A DNA stretch of 56,975 nt, taken from positions 1 through 56,975 of the forward strand of contig SCVW01000035.1 in assembly GCA_007244375.1 (NCBI GenBank), in the 5' to 3' direction. Each line of letters opens with the position of its first letter. Within the stretch, counting starts at the first letter, position 1. This document shows, piece by piece, positions 44,020 to 54,994 of the stretch. The notes beneath the pieces are model-generated. The model was not told where the DNA came from and searched no databases. It saw nothing but the letters and a program-made list of their open reading frames with translations. The position numbers and the translations under genes are program-made. The DNA comes from Smithella sp. (GTDB lineage Bacteria; Desulfobacterota; Syntrophia; Syntrophales; Smithellaceae).

Positions 44020-44077
44020 TTAGCCAAACGTCAATATTTGTTTATTTTTGATAATCATAAATTTTACTTTTTATTTC

Positions 44078-46567
44078 TTAATTCACTTTTCCCGGCACAT
44101 TTCCGGCTTCTTTTCTCCAGACTCTGCGCAGACGCAGAGAATTGCTCACTACCGAAAACGAACTCAAGGCCATTGCGGCAGCGGCAAACTCCGGATTCAG
44201 CAATATTCCCCAGAAAGGATATAAAACTCCAGCAGCAATAGGAATCCCAATCACATTATAGAAAAATGCCCAGAAAAGATTCTGTTTGATAACGCGCATT
44301 GTAGCCTGAGAAAGGCCAATGGCCTCCGGTACGCCGAGCAAATCGTCCCGGATTAAAGTTATGTCGCTTGCCTCTATGGCCACGTCCGTTCCAGCGCCGA
44401 TAGCTATGCCTACATCAGCCACCGCCAGTGCCGGAGCATCATTGATTCCGTCGCCGACCATAGCAACAATCTCACCAGCCGACTGAAGCTTTCTTATTTC
44501 TTCCGCCTTATTGCCGGGAAGAACATCCGCCATTACTCTTTTAATCCCCAACTGCCCAGCAATGGCCTGCGCTGTACCGGTATTATCGCCGGTAATCATT
44601 GCCACCTTCAACTCCCTGTTAAGCAGGTCAACAATTGCCTGTTTGGCCGAAGTTTTCGGTGTGTCCGCCAGAGCAATAATCCCAAGAATATTTTTTTCGG
44701 AAGAGACAAAAACGGTAGTTTTCCCTTCATCTTCCAGCTTGGCCGCCTTTGAATCCCAATCGTCTACGTCAATGTTTTCTTTTTGCATAAAAAAACGATT
44801 CCCGATAATAATCGATTTATTTTCAATAAAAGCTTTTGCTCCCATGCCTGATACAGCTTCAAATTTTTCGGCATCCGCAATATTAATTCCACTGGTTCTT
44901 GCTCTTTGCACGATTGCCTGCGCCAGCGGATGTTCGGAATTTTTCTCCAGTGCCGCGGCATAAGCAATGACCTGCTTTTCATCACATCCCTCCGCAGCAA
45001 TAATATCGGTTACGGTCAGTTCGCCCTTGGTCAGGGTTCCTGTTTTATCGAAAACGACAACTGTCAGTTTGTAAATTTTTTCCAGTGCCTCGCCACCTTT
45101 GATTAATATACCACTTTGAGCACCCAGGCCTGTACCCACCATGATTGCCGTGGGTGTAGCCAGTCCCAGAGCACAGGGGCAGGCAATCACCAGCACGGAA
45201 ACAAAATTAATCAATGCACGGCTGAAATTACTTTGTGCGGGTAGAAAATACCAGACAGCAAACGTGACAAACGCAACCATAAAAACTGAAGGAACAAAAA
45301 CGGAAGCAACTTTATCCGCCAGACGCTGAATAGGCGCTTTGGAACCCTGTGCTTCTTCTACCAGACGGATAATTTGCGCCAGAGCGGTTTGAGCTCCGAC
45401 ACCTGTCGCACGGAAAGTAAAACTTCCTGTCTTATTAATAGTTGCCGCAAACACCTTTTGTCCTTTTTCTTTAGTTACCGGCATGCTTTCGCCGGTCAGC
45501 ATCGATTCGTCAATTGTGGATTCACCGGATAGAACCACTCCATCAACAGGAATTCTCTCACCCGGTTTGACAACTAAAATATCTCCCGTTTTTATTTCTT
45601 CCACAGCAACTTCTGTTTCTTCATTATTGATGATCAAATGCGCCTTTTTTGGCTTCATTCCCATCAACTTTTTTATTGCCGTAGAAGTTCTTCCTTTGGC
45701 TTTAGCTTCCAGAAGCCTGCCTATAAGTATAAGAGTAACTATCATTGCCGCGCCGTCAAAATAAACATGAGGTATCACTCCCGCAGTAGTAAAAAATCGC
45801 GGAAAGAAAGTCGCCGTCGCTGAATAGGCATAAGCCGAAAAAGCACCGACAGCAACTAATGTGTTCATGTCAGATGTTTTTTGTCGCGCGGCCTTGTAAG
45901 CGCCGATAAAAAAACGGCTGCCTACCCAAAAAACTGCAGGAGCAGTCAGAATAAACATCACCCAAAGCATGATTTGTCGCGGAATAAAATCCAGAAAACC
46001 AAACCAGTGCTGCATTGAACCCATGAAAATGATAAAGCTTAGTATCGCGCCGCAGCTTACTTTTAATTTAAGTTCATTGAGTTCTTTTATGCGGGAAGCT
46101 TCAATGGGATCGGCAAGATTATCTTTGAGTTCACCTAAAAATTCATAACCATTCCCGGTTACAACTTTTTCCAGTTCCGTAAGGCCGCCCCATTCGGCCG
46201 AATGGATAACTGTGGCACGGCCTGTAGCTAAGTTGACACTGCTCTCCACTACACCTTCCACCGAATTTAGTGCATTTTCTACACGCCGCACACAGGCGGC
46301 ACAGGTCATTCCGCCCACGGAAATAATGGCTTTTTCCTGATCTGAACCGGACGTATCGATTAGGGCCTCATAGCCCAGATTATTTATTTTATCCTGCAAT
46401 GCTTTTGCATTAACCCTGTTGCTATCATATTCAACTATGGCCTTCTGCGAGGCGAAATTAACATTCGCTTTAGATACACCAGTAGTTTGACGCAAACCCT
46501 CTTCAATGCGTCTTACACACGAAGCACAAGTCATTCCATTAACGGCGAATTTTACTTTATTCAACAA
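44078..46567 (-). CDS. copA: Copper-exporting P1B-type ATPase
   Basis: 829 residues. Two N-terminal metal-binding domains (MTCASC, Cys14/17; MTCAAC, Cys89/92), actuator TGES (358-361), transmembrane CPC (463-465), and phosphorylation motif DKTGT (Asp507), with GDGINDAP in the C-terminal half. The CPC plus MTCxxC set indicates Cu+ export from the cytosol. The only available start is TTG within the end of copZ (overlap 11 bases), so translation is coupled. Confidence 0.96.
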   Translation of the reverse strand: MLNKVKFAVNGMTCASCVRRIEEGLRQTTGVSKANVNFASQKAIVEYDSNRVNAKALQDKINNLGYEALIDTSGSDQEKAIISVGGMTCAACVRRVENALNSVEGVVESSVNLATGRATVIHSAEWGGLTELEKVVTGNGYEFLGELKDNLADPIEASRIKELNELKLKVSCGAILSFIIFMGSMQHWFGFLDFIPRQIMLWVMFILTAPAVFWVGSRFFIGAYKAARQKTSDMNTLVAVGAFSAYAYSATATFFPRFFTTAGVIPHVYFDGAAMIVTLILIGRLLEAKAKGRTSTAIKKLMGMKPKKAHLIINNEETEVAVEEIKTGDILVVKPGERIPVDGVVLSGESTIDESMLTGESMPVTKEKGQKVFAATINKTGSFTFRATGVGAQTALAQIIRLVEEAQGSKAPIQRLADKVASVFVPSVFMVAFVTFAVWYFLPAQSNFSRALINFVSVLVIACPCALGLATPTAIMVGTGLGAQSGILIKGGEALEKIYKLTVVVFDKTGTLTKGELTVTDIIAAEGCDEKQVIAYAAALEKNSEHPLAQAIVQRARTSGINIADAEKFEAVSGMGAKAFIENKSIIIGNRFFMQKENIDVDDWDSKAAKLEDEGKTTVFVSSEKNILGIIALADTPKTSAKQAIVDLLNRELKVAMITGDNTGTAQAIAGQLGIKRVMADVLPGNKAEEIRKLQSAGEIVAMVGDGINDAPALAVADVGIAIGAGTDVAIEASDITLIRDDLLGVPEAIGLSQATMRVIKQNLFWAFFYNVIGIPIAAGVLYPFWGILLNPEFAAAAMALSSFSVVSNSLRLRRVWRKEAGNVPGKVN

Positions 46568-46757
46568 CTTCGTATCCTGCTTTCTTTACTGCCGCAGCAA
46601 TAATCTCAGGGGCAACTGCCTTTACTTCTTCATAAGTCGCTACTCCGCTTTTTAAATCGACTCTTACATCTTTTATCCCATCCAAAGCGCTTAAGGCTTT
46701 AGTTACAGCCATTACACAATGCTGACAGCTCATTCCCTTTATCTTTATACTTTTCAT
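46557..46757 (-). CDS. copZ: Copper chaperone (HMA domain)
   Basis: 66 residues, one HMA domain with MSCQHC (Cys10/13) and AGYEVV at the end. Delivers Cu+ to CopA, encoded next in the operon with an 11-base overlap. AAGGAGG before ATG. A CueR-type regulator is not present nearby and no clear CueR operator was found. Confidence 0.94.
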   Translation of the reverse strand: MKSIKIKGMSCQHCVMAVTKALSALDGIKDVRVDLKSGVATYEEVKAVAPEIIAAAVKKAGYEVVE

Positions 46758-46920
46758 AAGAACAACCTCCTTATTCAGGAACTAATTTAAGAACTTTTAT
46801 CATAATGGCAAGGTCAATCATTATTTATGGAAATTTTTGGGCTAAAAACCGGGCATCACATCTTGCTTGATTTAAAATTTGTTCTGTATTATTGAATAAT
46901 AAACAGATTATAGGTGAAAA

Positions 46921-47760
46921 ATGATAATTCGCTGCTGGGGATCCAGAGGCTCTATTCCTGTTTCGGGCAAACAATATTTGCGCTATGGCGGCAATACTAC
47001 CTGTCTTGAAATCAGGACAAATGACGATGAAATATTGATCGTTGATGCCGGTTCCGGTATTCGAGAAGCAGGTAATCATCTGATCGCATCCGGCCGTCAT
47101 GATTTTACTCTTTTATTAACGCATGCCCATTGGGATCATATTATGGGCTTTCCCTTTTTCAAACCTATTTATTCACACAAAACCAATTTGAACATCTGGG
47201 GTTGTCCTTTTGCCCAGGATTCCATAAAAGAAATGCTCGCGCGCACCATGGAAGCTCCTAATTTTCCGGTAAACTTTGATTCAATTCACGCCAATATGTC
47301 CTATCAAAATACTTGCATCGAATCCTACAATCTTGGATCGATGATCATTACACCCGTAGCCCTCAGCCATCCCAACCAGGGTTCGGGCTATAAGTTTGAA
47401 GAAGATGGCAAATCCTTTGTTTTTCTTACCGACAATGAGCTGGATTTCATACATGAAGGCGGTCTTGATTTTCAGGACTACCTTGAATTTTCCCGTGGAG
47501 CGGATTTACTTTTCCATGACGCCGAATATAAAGAAGAAGAGTATAGAAAAACACGCGGTTGGGGACATTCTTTTTACAAAGACGCATTAAATCTGGCAAT
47601 CGAGGCCGGAGTTAAAAAATTAGGTTTATTTCATCACAATCAGGAAAGAATTGATGCAGAATTAGACACAATTGTGGACGATTGCCGTAAAGATATCAAA
47701 AAACGCGGAAAAGATCTGGAATGTTTTGCTGTCGGCCAGTCAATGGAATTCAGACTTTGA
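46921..47760 (+). CDS. MBL-fold metallo-hydrolase
   Basis: 279 residues. Metal-binding THAHWDHI (HxHxDH), GSRGSIPV at the N-terminus, VALSHPNQGSGYKF, LTDNE, and HDAEY. This subgroup (GSRGS.P.. start) is related to class II cyclic phosphodiesterases and RNase Z-like enzymes. Substrate unknown. Diverges from copZ. Confidence 0.9.
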   Translation: MIIRCWGSRGSIPVSGKQYLRYGGNTTCLEIRTNDDEILIVDAGSGIREAGNHLIASGRHDFTLLLTHAHWDHIMGFPFFKPIYSHKTNLNIWGCPFAQDSIKEMLARTMEAPNFPVNFDSIHANMSYQNTCIESYNLGSMIITPVALSHPNQGSGYKFEEDGKSFVFLTDNELDFIHEGGLDFQDYLEFSRGADLLFHDAEYKEEEYRKTRGWGHSFYKDALNLAIEAGVKKLGLFHHNQERIDAELDTIVDDCRKDIKKRGKDLECFAVGQSMEFRL

Positions 47761-47793
47761 TATTTCATAATTAAGTTTCGAAAACAAGAAAGC

Positions 47794-48186
47794 ATGTTTT
47801 TTACTTTGCACATATTATTAATGGCAACATCTACTTTGGGAATGATTACCGGTATCGGCGCCGCCATGTTTTTCCGTAAGAAAAAAAACTGGTTAAAAAT
47901 TCATAAAATGGTCAATTCAATAAGTTTTGTAGGAATGGCAGCGGGAATAGTTATGGCATTTTACTATGTATTCGAAACCGGTGATGAACATATTAATGGG
48001 GTTCATCAAATTATTGGCTTAGTTGCTTTCACCTCTGCCATCGTCTCAATTTTTCTAGGGTTTCATCAATTCAAAGCTAAAAATAAACTGGCTATCAGAT
48101 TGGCACATCGCTGGCTGGGACGTTTTTCCCTGCTGATGTTTCTGACGGCAATAATCTTCGGATTGATGTTAATAAATATCATTTAA
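47794..48186 (+). CDS. Cytochrome b561-like four-helix membrane protein
   Basis: 130 residues with four membrane spans. His residues at helix edges (LHILL near 5, KIHKM near 37, GVHQIIG near 71, LAHRWLG near 105) are arranged as in b561/ferric-reductase-like haem proteins. Redox function inferred. 33 bases after the MBL gene, weak ribosome site. Confidence 0.65.
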   Translation: MFFTLHILLMATSTLGMITGIGAAMFFRKKKNWLKIHKMVNSISFVGMAAGIVMAFYYVFETGDEHINGVHQIIGLVAFTSAIVSIFLGFHQFKAKNKLAIRLAHRWLGRFSLLMFLTAIIFGLMLINII

Positions 48187-48220
48187 ATAATTCTCGCCAT
48201 TGAAGTGATTTTATCTAAAT

Positions 48221-49912
48221 ATGTTTCTCCCCACTACCAGCGCTGAACTTAAAAAATTAGGATGGGATAAGCCGGATATTATTCTTGTCACCGGCGATGC
48301 CTACATCGATAGTCCTTATATCGGTGTTTCAGTAATCGGACATGTTCTAAGTGAAGCCGGATTTCGTGTGGGTATTATCGCTCAGCCAGACTGGCAAAGT
48401 AAGACCGATATCTGCCGGCTGGGAGAGCCGAAGCTTTTCTGGGGTATCACCGGCGGCTGTATGGATTCCATGGTCGCCAATTACACCGCCACAAAGAAAA
48501 AAAGATTAAGAGACGATCTGACTGCAGGAGGGAAAAACAACCGCCGTCCCGACCGTGCTTCGGTAGTTTACGCCAATCTGATTCGCCGGTATTTCAAAGA
48601 AACAAAACCTCTGATATTGGGCGGTGTTGAAGCCAGCCTGCGGCGTGTTGCTCATTACGATTACTGGTCGGAATCTATTCGCCGTTCGATTTTATTTGAC
48701 GCCCGGGCAGATATTCTCGTTTACGGTATGGCTGAAAAGGCTATACTGGAAATTGCACGAAAACTGCAGAACGGCGGGGATATAAAGGACATCAAAGGAA
48801 TTTGTTATATCTCTTCTGAAATACCGGCTGATTATATTGTATTGCCTTCTTACGAAGAAGTCAGCGCGGACAAAAAATCTCTTATTCGAATGTTTGACAT
48901 TTTTTATCAAAACAACGATTCTTTAACCGCACAGGGCTTATTTCAAAAGTACGGTTCCCGATACCTTATCCAAAATCCTCCGCAACCTTGTTTAACCTCT
49001 GAAGAACTGGATAAAATATATGCGTTTGATTTTACCCTTGATGTTCATCCCTTCTACCGGAAGCAAGGCATAGTCAAGGCCATGGATACTATTAAATTTT
49101 CCATAACATCTCACCGCGGCTGCTATGGCGAATGTAATTTTTGTTCAATCGGCTTGCATGAAGGCAAAACAGTAATCAGCCGTTCTGAAAAATCAATAAT
49201 CAAAGAGGCCAGAAATCTTGCTGCGCTTCCTGACTTCAAGGGCTATCTATTGGATGTAGGCGGCTCTACGGCAAATATGTACGGCTTTGAGTGTCAAAAA
49301 AAACAGACTAAAGGAGCATGCAAGAACAAAAGATGTCTGTATCCCGAGGTATGTTCAGGTCTCAAAGCAAATCACAGCCGGCAGATAAATTTATTGAAAG
49401 AATTACGAAACATCAAAGGTATCAAGAAGGTATTTGTCGCATCAGGCATCAGATACGATTTACTGCTGAGCGATAATAAACATTGTACCGGTTATATGCA
49501 GGAACTCATTCAGCATCATATTTCCGGCCAGTTAAAAGTTGCGCCGGAACATGTCGCTCCGAATATTTTAAGACTAATGGGCAAACCGCAGGCACAGTTA
49601 CTGTTAGACTTTAAGCAGGTTTTTGAAAAATTTTCTAAATTGTCAGGGCAGAAACAATTTCTGACTTATTACTTTATTGCCGCGCATCCCGGATGCACTG
49701 AAGAAAATATGCGTGAACTTAAATCTTTTGCCGGAAGGAAATTGAAAACCAATCCGAGGCAGGTTCAGATTTTTACACCGCTTCCATCGACATATTCCGC
49801 TCTTATGTATTTTACTCAAACCGATCCGTTCAGCGAAAAGAAAATATTTGTAGAAAAAATGATGAATAGAAAACAAAGACAAAAAGACATCATTACGAGA
49901 AAAATTAATTAA
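48221..49912 (+). CDS. ygiQ: YgiQ-family radical SAM protein
   Basis: 563 residues. UPF0313 N-terminal B12-binding-like region (DIILVTGDAYIDSPYIGVS), then radical SAM Cys301-x3-Cys305-x2-Cys308 in GCYGECNFCSIG, with a second Cys group GACKNKRCLYPEVC and QVQIFTPLPSTYSALMYFTQ near the end. Shorter than E. coli YgiQ (about 740) because the C-terminal extension is absent. Function of the family is unknown. Confidence 0.93.
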   Translation: MFLPTTSAELKKLGWDKPDIILVTGDAYIDSPYIGVSVIGHVLSEAGFRVGIIAQPDWQSKTDICRLGEPKLFWGITGGCMDSMVANYTATKKKRLRDDLTAGGKNNRRPDRASVVYANLIRRYFKETKPLILGGVEASLRRVAHYDYWSESIRRSILFDARADILVYGMAEKAILEIARKLQNGGDIKDIKGICYISSEIPADYIVLPSYEEVSADKKSLIRMFDIFYQNNDSLTAQGLFQKYGSRYLIQNPPQPCLTSEELDKIYAFDFTLDVHPFYRKQGIVKAMDTIKFSITSHRGCYGECNFCSIGLHEGKTVISRSEKSIIKEARNLAALPDFKGYLLDVGGSTANMYGFECQKKQTKGACKNKRCLYPEVCSGLKANHSRQINLLKELRNIKGIKKVFVASGIRYDLLLSDNKHCTGYMQELIQHHISGQLKVAPEHVAPNILRLMGKPQAQLLLDFKQVFEKFSKLSGQKQFLTYYFIAAHPGCTEENMRELKSFAGRKLKTNPRQVQIFTPLPSTYSALMYFTQTDPFSEKKIFVEKMMNRKQRQKDIITRKIN

Positions 49913-49979
49913 GAATATACTTTACACTTGGAATATTTTTATCACATCTCTTTAACAACAGGCAGGGGATTCTATATTA

Positions 49980-50453
49980 TTACTTGTTAAATTTTGCAAA
50001 CATCCAGAAAGGCATTCCTACCGGATTAAGTTTTGTATATTTTTGTTTACACGAAATGTAATCTTCAAGTTTCTTGATTGCTTCACCGGGTGTATCGACA
50101 AATTCTACGCCTGCTTCATAAGTTTCATTCTCAGTGATAACTTTATTCCATTTTACTTTTCCAAAAGCGGTTATTCTTTGGCGTAAATTCTTTAATATTA
50201 AATCGATTTTAAGGAGGGCATTGACCGGTAAAAGAATATTGGCCTGGATTCTGGCACCGCCGACAGATATGTCCTTTGTATAGTTATAGATGATTTTCTC
50301 CTGCGGAGAATTAGTTCCTCCGGAAATGATAGTTATGGTAATTTCATTGTCCTCTCTCAGGCGCTCTGCTCTCCGTCTTTCCTCCTCTTTCGATTGTCCC
50401 ACACCTTTTTTTTTGCTTTCCTCCGGTGAACTCGCTCTTTTTATCTCGTGCAT
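49980..50453 (-). CDS. PilZ-domain protein (c-di-GMP receptor)
   Basis: 157 residues. Charged N-terminal extension, then the c-di-GMP-binding RxxxR (R27 and R31 in RRRAER) and DxSxxG (D61, S63, G66), both intact. C-terminal strand EAGVEFVD is typical. No other domain. Together with the HD-GYP protein at 11647 it shows c-di-GMP signalling is in use. Confidence 0.9.
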   Translation of the reverse strand: MHEIKRASSPEESKKKGVGQSKEEERRRAERLREDNEITITIISGGTNSPQEKIIYNYTKDISVGGARIQANILLPVNALLKIDLILKNLRQRITAFGKVKWNKVITENETYEAGVEFVDTPGEAIKKLEDYISCKQKYTKLNPVGMPFWMFAKFNK

Positions 50454-50632
50454 AAAGATACATTCTCCTTCACACTTAAGAATTGTCTTTTCACTCCCTA
50501 GCTAAAACAATACCTAACCGATGACTTAAATATAAGAATCTCAATCTTTTATGTTAAAGAAATAAATACCACATGTTACAGGATGATTATTTACTATAAA
50601 TTGTAAGATTATGATTTACAAGAAATAAATTA

Positions 50633-50977
50633 TTATATTCGTCCGTATTTATCTTCGAAGCGTTCGATATCATCATCGCCACAGTATTCACCAGTTTGCA
50701 CTTCAATAAAAATCAGATTTTTGTCAGAAGAATTCTGAACGCGGTGTTTTGATTTTTTAGGAATATCAATCGAACTTCCCGCACATATAGATATCTTTTT
50801 GCCGTCTACAATCGCCAATCCCTCTCCGGAAACAACAAACCAATGCTCACAACGCAAATGATGAAGCTGTAAGCTCAGACATCCACCGGATTCAACAACT
50901 ATTCTTTTTACTTTATAATCAGGGGCATCCAATAAAACTTCAAAATTACCCCAGGGGCATTTGGTAACTTTTCTCAT
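50633..50977 (-). CDS. Cupin protein (mannose-6-phosphate isomerase type II C-domain-like)
   Basis: 114 residues. PWGNFEVL, VVESGGCLSLQLHHLRCEHW and VVSGEGLAIVDGKK, matching the cupin half of ManC-type enzymes (usual PWG.y..., PG..LSLQ.H..R.EHW). Metal ligands His/His/Glu present. A stand-alone module, probably involved in sugar-nucleotide supply or signalling, but no catalytic claim can be made. Confidence 0.85.
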   Translation of the reverse strand: MRKVTKCPWGNFEVLLDAPDYKVKRIVVESGGCLSLQLHHLRCEHWFVVSGEGLAIVDGKKISICAGSSIDIPKKSKHRVQNSSDKNLIFIEVQTGEYCGDDDIERFEDKYGRI

Positions 50978-51157
50978 CTTTTCCTCAAAATTTTTGCCTT
51001 CCTAACTAGCATAAATTTGAGTGAATGGAAAGGTCTTTCAGACTCGCTTCCGACAGCAAATTATGATAATAATGCACGCAAAAAAGAAGCATGAACAATA
51101 AAATATATGTTGTTGTCGGGATAATAATCTGAAACGGTCATTTCGGAAAACATTTTG

Positions 51158-51847
51158 ATGAATATAACCTATAAAATAAAGAGAAGTAGAAAAAGAATAA
51201 AGACAATTTCCCTCCAAATCAGCGATAAATCCGAATCGGTAACTATTGCCGCTCCCTATTTTACACCGGTTGATGAAATAAACCGTTTTGTATGGGAAAA
51301 GCAACACTGGATAAAAAAAACATTACATAAACACAAAGAAGAAGCATCTAAAGAAAAGGCTCCGGAATATGAATCGGGCGAAATGTTTTATTATCTGGGA
51401 CAATCATATCCTCTGAAAGTTTTTTTTGATCCTCTTGAAACAGCGGGGGTTTTCTTCTGGAATAATTGTTTCTACCTGAACACACAGGAAAATAAAAAAT
51501 TAAAAAAACATTATTTTATTTCCTGGTATACAAAAAGAGCACGGGAATATCTTGGCGGGCGTGTTGACTTTTTCAGTAAAGCACTTAAATTGCATTCTGG
51601 AAATGTCAAGGTAACATCCGCTGAAAAACGCTGGGGTTCCTGTTCAGCATACAACAATCTTTCCTTCAGTTTCCGGCTGATAATGACGCCGCCGGATATA
51701 ATTGATTACGTAATTGTGCATGAACTGATGCATATTATTGAAAAAAATCATTCTCCGAAATTCTGGTATCGGGTTAATGACGTGATACCGGAATATAAAA
51801 CGCAAAGACGCTGGCTCAGAGATAATCATCACAAATTTATACTCTGA
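51158..51847 (+). CDS. YgjP-like zinc metallopeptidase (DUF45)
   Basis: 229 residues from ATG 51158. Zinc motif HELMHIIEKNHSPKFW (HExxH plus distal His), preceded by KRWGSCS and followed by WLRDNHH. Characteristic of the YgjP/SprT-like WLM family. Cytosolic; substrate unknown. Confidence 0.9.
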   Translation: MNITYKIKRSRKRIKTISLQISDKSESVTIAAPYFTPVDEINRFVWEKQHWIKKTLHKHKEEASKEKAPEYESGEMFYYLGQSYPLKVFFDPLETAGVFFWNNCFYLNTQENKKLKKHYFISWYTKRAREYLGGRVDFFSKALKLHSGNVKVTSAEKRWGSCSAYNNLSFSFRLIMTPPDIIDYVIVHELMHIIEKNHSPKFWYRVNDVIPEYKTQRRWLRDNHHKFIL

Positions 51848-51880
51848 GCTATTTGAAGAAAGGACTGTTGAAATATTTAT

Positions 51881-52738
51881 ATGGAGAAAATCGAAACCGT
51901 TGATTTAAAGCATCGTGATTGTCTCACCGACCGCTTTCATAAAATGAATTTACAGCTCTCCGATTATACATTCGCTAATGTTTATTTGTTTCGCAAGGTA
52001 AGTAATTACAAATTTTTAACAACGGATTGCGGATTATTTGTTTCTGGCCAGAATAAACAAAAACAAAAATACATAATGCCTTTAAGCGATCCTAGTGGCT
52101 GTGATGTCAAAACATTTAAAAAAATTCTGAACAGACAAGACTTTTTCTTTCCTATTCCCCAGGAATGGCTGCCTTATTTCCCGGAAGACAAATTCTTTAT
52201 CAGCTACGATGAAAGCGAGTCTGATTACATCTATCTTACCGAAAAAATGGCAAGTTTTAAAGGAAGACAATACCTATGTCGTCGAAATCATCTTAATAAG
52301 CTTCTATCTTCATACGTGCCTGAAGGTAAGCCGATATCGGCAGATAATCTTCAGGATGCAATGAGCGTGCTCCACAAATGGCAGAACGACTGCAAATCGA
52401 CGCTGGACAAAACCGATTTCGAGCAATGCAGTGAGGCCCTGCACAAATTCTCCGGACTTGCACTCTGGGGAATAATGTATTACATAGCCAACGAACCGGC
52501 AGGCTTTATCATTGGTGAAGCTCTTAATAAGGACGTATTTTGCCTGCATTTTGCCAAAGCATTTAAAAAGTATCATGGCATTTACGAGTTTATGTTTAAC
52601 GACACAGCAAAAAGATTGAAGTCCCGTTATAAATACCTTAATCTGGAAGAGGACATGGGTAATAAAAATCTACGGCGGACAAAAAGTTCCTACGGAACGG
52701 AATTTCTACTGAAAAAATACCGTGTTGGTCTGAGATAA
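51881..52738 (+). CDS. DUF2156 protein (phosphatidylglycerol lysyltransferase C-domain-like)
   Basis: 285 residues with the GNAT-like double fold of DUF2156. SDYTFANVYLFRK, FKGRQYLCRRNHLNKL, FSGLALWGIMYYIANEPAGF and YKYLNLEEDMGNKNLRRTKS are the typical blocks. No membrane domain, so not a full MprF; may transfer an aminoacyl or acyl group to an unknown acceptor. 33 bases after the DUF45 gene and 18 before feoB. Confidence 0.87.
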   Translation: MEKIETVDLKHRDCLTDRFHKMNLQLSDYTFANVYLFRKVSNYKFLTTDCGLFVSGQNKQKQKYIMPLSDPSGCDVKTFKKILNRQDFFFPIPQEWLPYFPEDKFFISYDESESDYIYLTEKMASFKGRQYLCRRNHLNKLLSSYVPEGKPISADNLQDAMSVLHKWQNDCKSTLDKTDFEQCSEALHKFSGLALWGIMYYIANEPAGFIIGEALNKDVFCLHFAKAFKKYHGIYEFMFNDTAKRLKSRYKYLNLEEDMGNKNLRRTKSSYGTEFLLKKYRVGLR

Positions 52739-52756
52739 AATGGAAAGCATCAACTA

Positions 52757-54994
52757 ATGAACAACTATATTAAAATAACATCGCTGCACGAAGGCGATCA
52801 GGGAGTTATTCACTCTATTGAAGGAGGCTCTGCTATAACCAGCCGCCTTGCCGGAATGGGCATAGTGACAAACGCCAGATTCCGTGTCGCTCAGGTCAGC
52901 GGCGGCCTTATCATCGTCCAGGTGGCGGATACTAGAATTGCACTGGGACACGGTGAAGCTTCAAAGATTATGGTCAGTAAAATTATCCCCGAAGATCAGG
53001 TATGCCTGCCACCCATTGAAAAGGAAATCTGCGTTGCCCTTGTCGGTCAACCCAATGTCGGTAAATCAACTGTTTTTAACATTTTGACGGGATTGTCTCA
53101 GCATGTGGGCAACTGGCCCGGTAAAACCGTGGAGAAAAAAGAAGGCGTCCACCGTACAGATAATATTTTAATCAGAATAGTCGACTTGCCGGGAACTTAC
53201 AGTCTGACAGCTTTTTCCGAAGAAGAAAAAATATCACGTGATTTCATTATCAAAGAAAAACCTGACCTGGTGGTTCTTGTATTGAACGCAGCGGCTCTCG
53301 AAAGAGGCCTTTATCTTTTGGCGGAAGTGCTTTTGCTCAACCGGCCGGTAGTTGTTGCATTAAATATGCTTGATGTTGCTTCCAACCAAGGTATTCAAAT
53401 TGACACAAAAATTCTGCAGGACGCACTTGGAATACCTGTAATACCCATGGTGGCAAAACGGAATAACGGAATCAAGGAACTTGTAGCACAGATATCATCA
53501 ATGGCTTCCTTCGAAAATAAATTTTCCCCGCAACGGCCTGATGTTTCTAACGATCACCTGCAAATTTATTATGACATATTGAAGCTTGTACGACCATATA
53601 TTCAGGAACCTTACACTCCGGAATGGATAGCCGTCAAATTGATGGAAGGCGACCCTGAAGTATCAAAAATGGTTGAAAGCAAGGCGCAAAAATCAGCATA
53701 TAATGAAATAGAAAGTCTTTTGATCAAACATGAAGACGCACTACATGCCGTAGTTAATGGCCGATATGACTGGATTGAAAAAATTTCCAGAACGGCCGTT
53801 TCCCGCTTTAAAATGGGCGAAGTTGTCCTCACCGACAGAATCGACCATATTCTGACTCGTCCCATCTTCGGCATTCCTATCCTGCTTGGAGTAATGGCAT
53901 TGGTCTTTTTTCTTACCTATGTAGTCGGTATCCCCTTACAGGGATGGCTGAGCGATCAGATTCAGCATTTTACAAAATTCTGTGAACCGTTTACAATCAA
54001 CTGGCCGGAGTGGCTTAGAGGAATATTGTTCAACGGAGTAATCGGGGGAGTCGGTTCCGTACTTACTTTTTTGCCGGTTCTGCTGATATTCTTTACCGTT
54101 ATGGCTGTTTTGGAAGATGTGGGATACATGGCTCGCGCCGCTTTTGTCATGGACAGATTCATGCATCTTGTCGGTCTGCACGGCAAAAGCTTTATTCCGA
54201 TGTTTCTGGGTTTCGGCTGTAACGTACCCGCTATCTTAGGCGCTCGGATTATCGAAACACGCAAAGCACGAATCATTACCCTGCTTTTAATTCCTTTTGT
54301 TCCCTGTACTGCCCGGCTGGCGGTATTGACGCTTGTTTCCGCCGCGATTTTCGGATCCAATGCCGCTTTTGTATCCTGGAGCATAGTGGCCCTGAACATT
54401 GCAGTACTCGGCATCGCCGGAATATTTATTAATAAGACTCTTTGGAAACAGGACGCTCCTTTTATAATGGAGTTGCCGATCTATCATACTCCGGATATAA
54501 AAACAATTATGATGGTCGTCTGGTCGCGGACATTATCGTTTGTCCGAAAAGCCGGCACGATAATTCTCGGGGTATCTCTGGTTATCTGGTTTTTATCTTA
54601 TTTTCCTAGAGGAACAGTGGAAGAAAGTTTTCTGGCCTCATTTGGCAGATTGCTTCAACCGCTGGGCGTTCCGTTGGGATTGGACTGGAAGATGATTACC
54701 GCTCTTTTAACCGGCCTGGTAGCAAAGGAAAATGTCGTGGCCACGTTAGGAGTTCTTTATTCCGTAGGCCGGGAAGGCCTATCCAATATACTGCCGACTG
54801 TAATGAGTCCGGAATCAGCAGCGGCATTTCTGGTAGTGATGATGCTTTTTATACCATGCGCGGCGACGGTTGCCGTACTGAAAAAAGAATTAAACAGTAA
54901 TAAGTGGTTTTATTCCTCAATTGTCATGACGCTGTTTGTTTCCTACTTGGGCGGAATTGCGGCTTATAATTTCGTCAAATGGCTTGGAATCTGA
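52757..54994 (+). CDS. feoB: FeoA-FeoB fusion, ferrous iron transporter
   Basis: 745 residues. The N-terminal 77 residues are a FeoA-like SH3 domain (LAGMGIVTNARFRVAQVSGG, VADTRIALGHGEA). Then the G domain: G1 GQPNVGKST (97-105), G2 Thr in PGKT (124), G3 DLPGT (143-147), G4 NMLD (203-206), then a helical GDI region and the membrane part with Gate motifs (GFGCNVPAIL, PFVPCTARLAVLT). Imports Fe2+ using GTP. The usual separate feoA is not needed. Confidence 0.96.
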   Translation: MNNYIKITSLHEGDQGVIHSIEGGSAITSRLAGMGIVTNARFRVAQVSGGLIIVQVADTRIALGHGEASKIMVSKIIPEDQVCLPPIEKEICVALVGQPNVGKSTVFNILTGLSQHVGNWPGKTVEKKEGVHRTDNILIRIVDLPGTYSLTAFSEEEKISRDFIIKEKPDLVVLVLNAAALERGLYLLAEVLLLNRPVVVALNMLDVASNQGIQIDTKILQDALGIPVIPMVAKRNNGIKELVAQISSMASFENKFSPQRPDVSNDHLQIYYDILKLVRPYIQEPYTPEWIAVKLMEGDPEVSKMVESKAQKSAYNEIESLLIKHEDALHAVVNGRYDWIEKISRTAVSRFKMGEVVLTDRIDHILTRPIFGIPILLGVMALVFFLTYVVGIPLQGWLSDQIQHFTKFCEPFTINWPEWLRGILFNGVIGGVGSVLTFLPVLLIFFTVMAVLEDVGYMARAAFVMDRFMHLVGLHGKSFIPMFLGFGCNVPAILGARIIETRKARIITLLLIPFVPCTARLAVLTLVSAAIFGSNAAFVSWSIVALNIAVLGIAGIFINKTLWKQDAPFIMELPIYHTPDIKTIMMVVWSRTLSFVRKAGTIILGVSLVIWFLSYFPRGTVEESFLASFGRLLQPLGVPLGLDWKMITALLTGLVAKENVVATLGVLYSVGREGLSNILPTVMSPESAAAFLVVMMLFIPCAATVAVLKKELNSNKWFYSSIVMTLFVSYLGGIAAYNFVKWLGI

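Noticed and set aside
44078-46567. Silver/cation efflux other than copper
   Set aside because: CPC plus two MTCxxC domains and the adjacent CopZ point to Cu+; no Ag-specific genes are near.
46758-46860. CueR-type operator upstream of copZ
   Set aside because: An ACCTTGCC-like half is present but no inverted partner at the right spacing.
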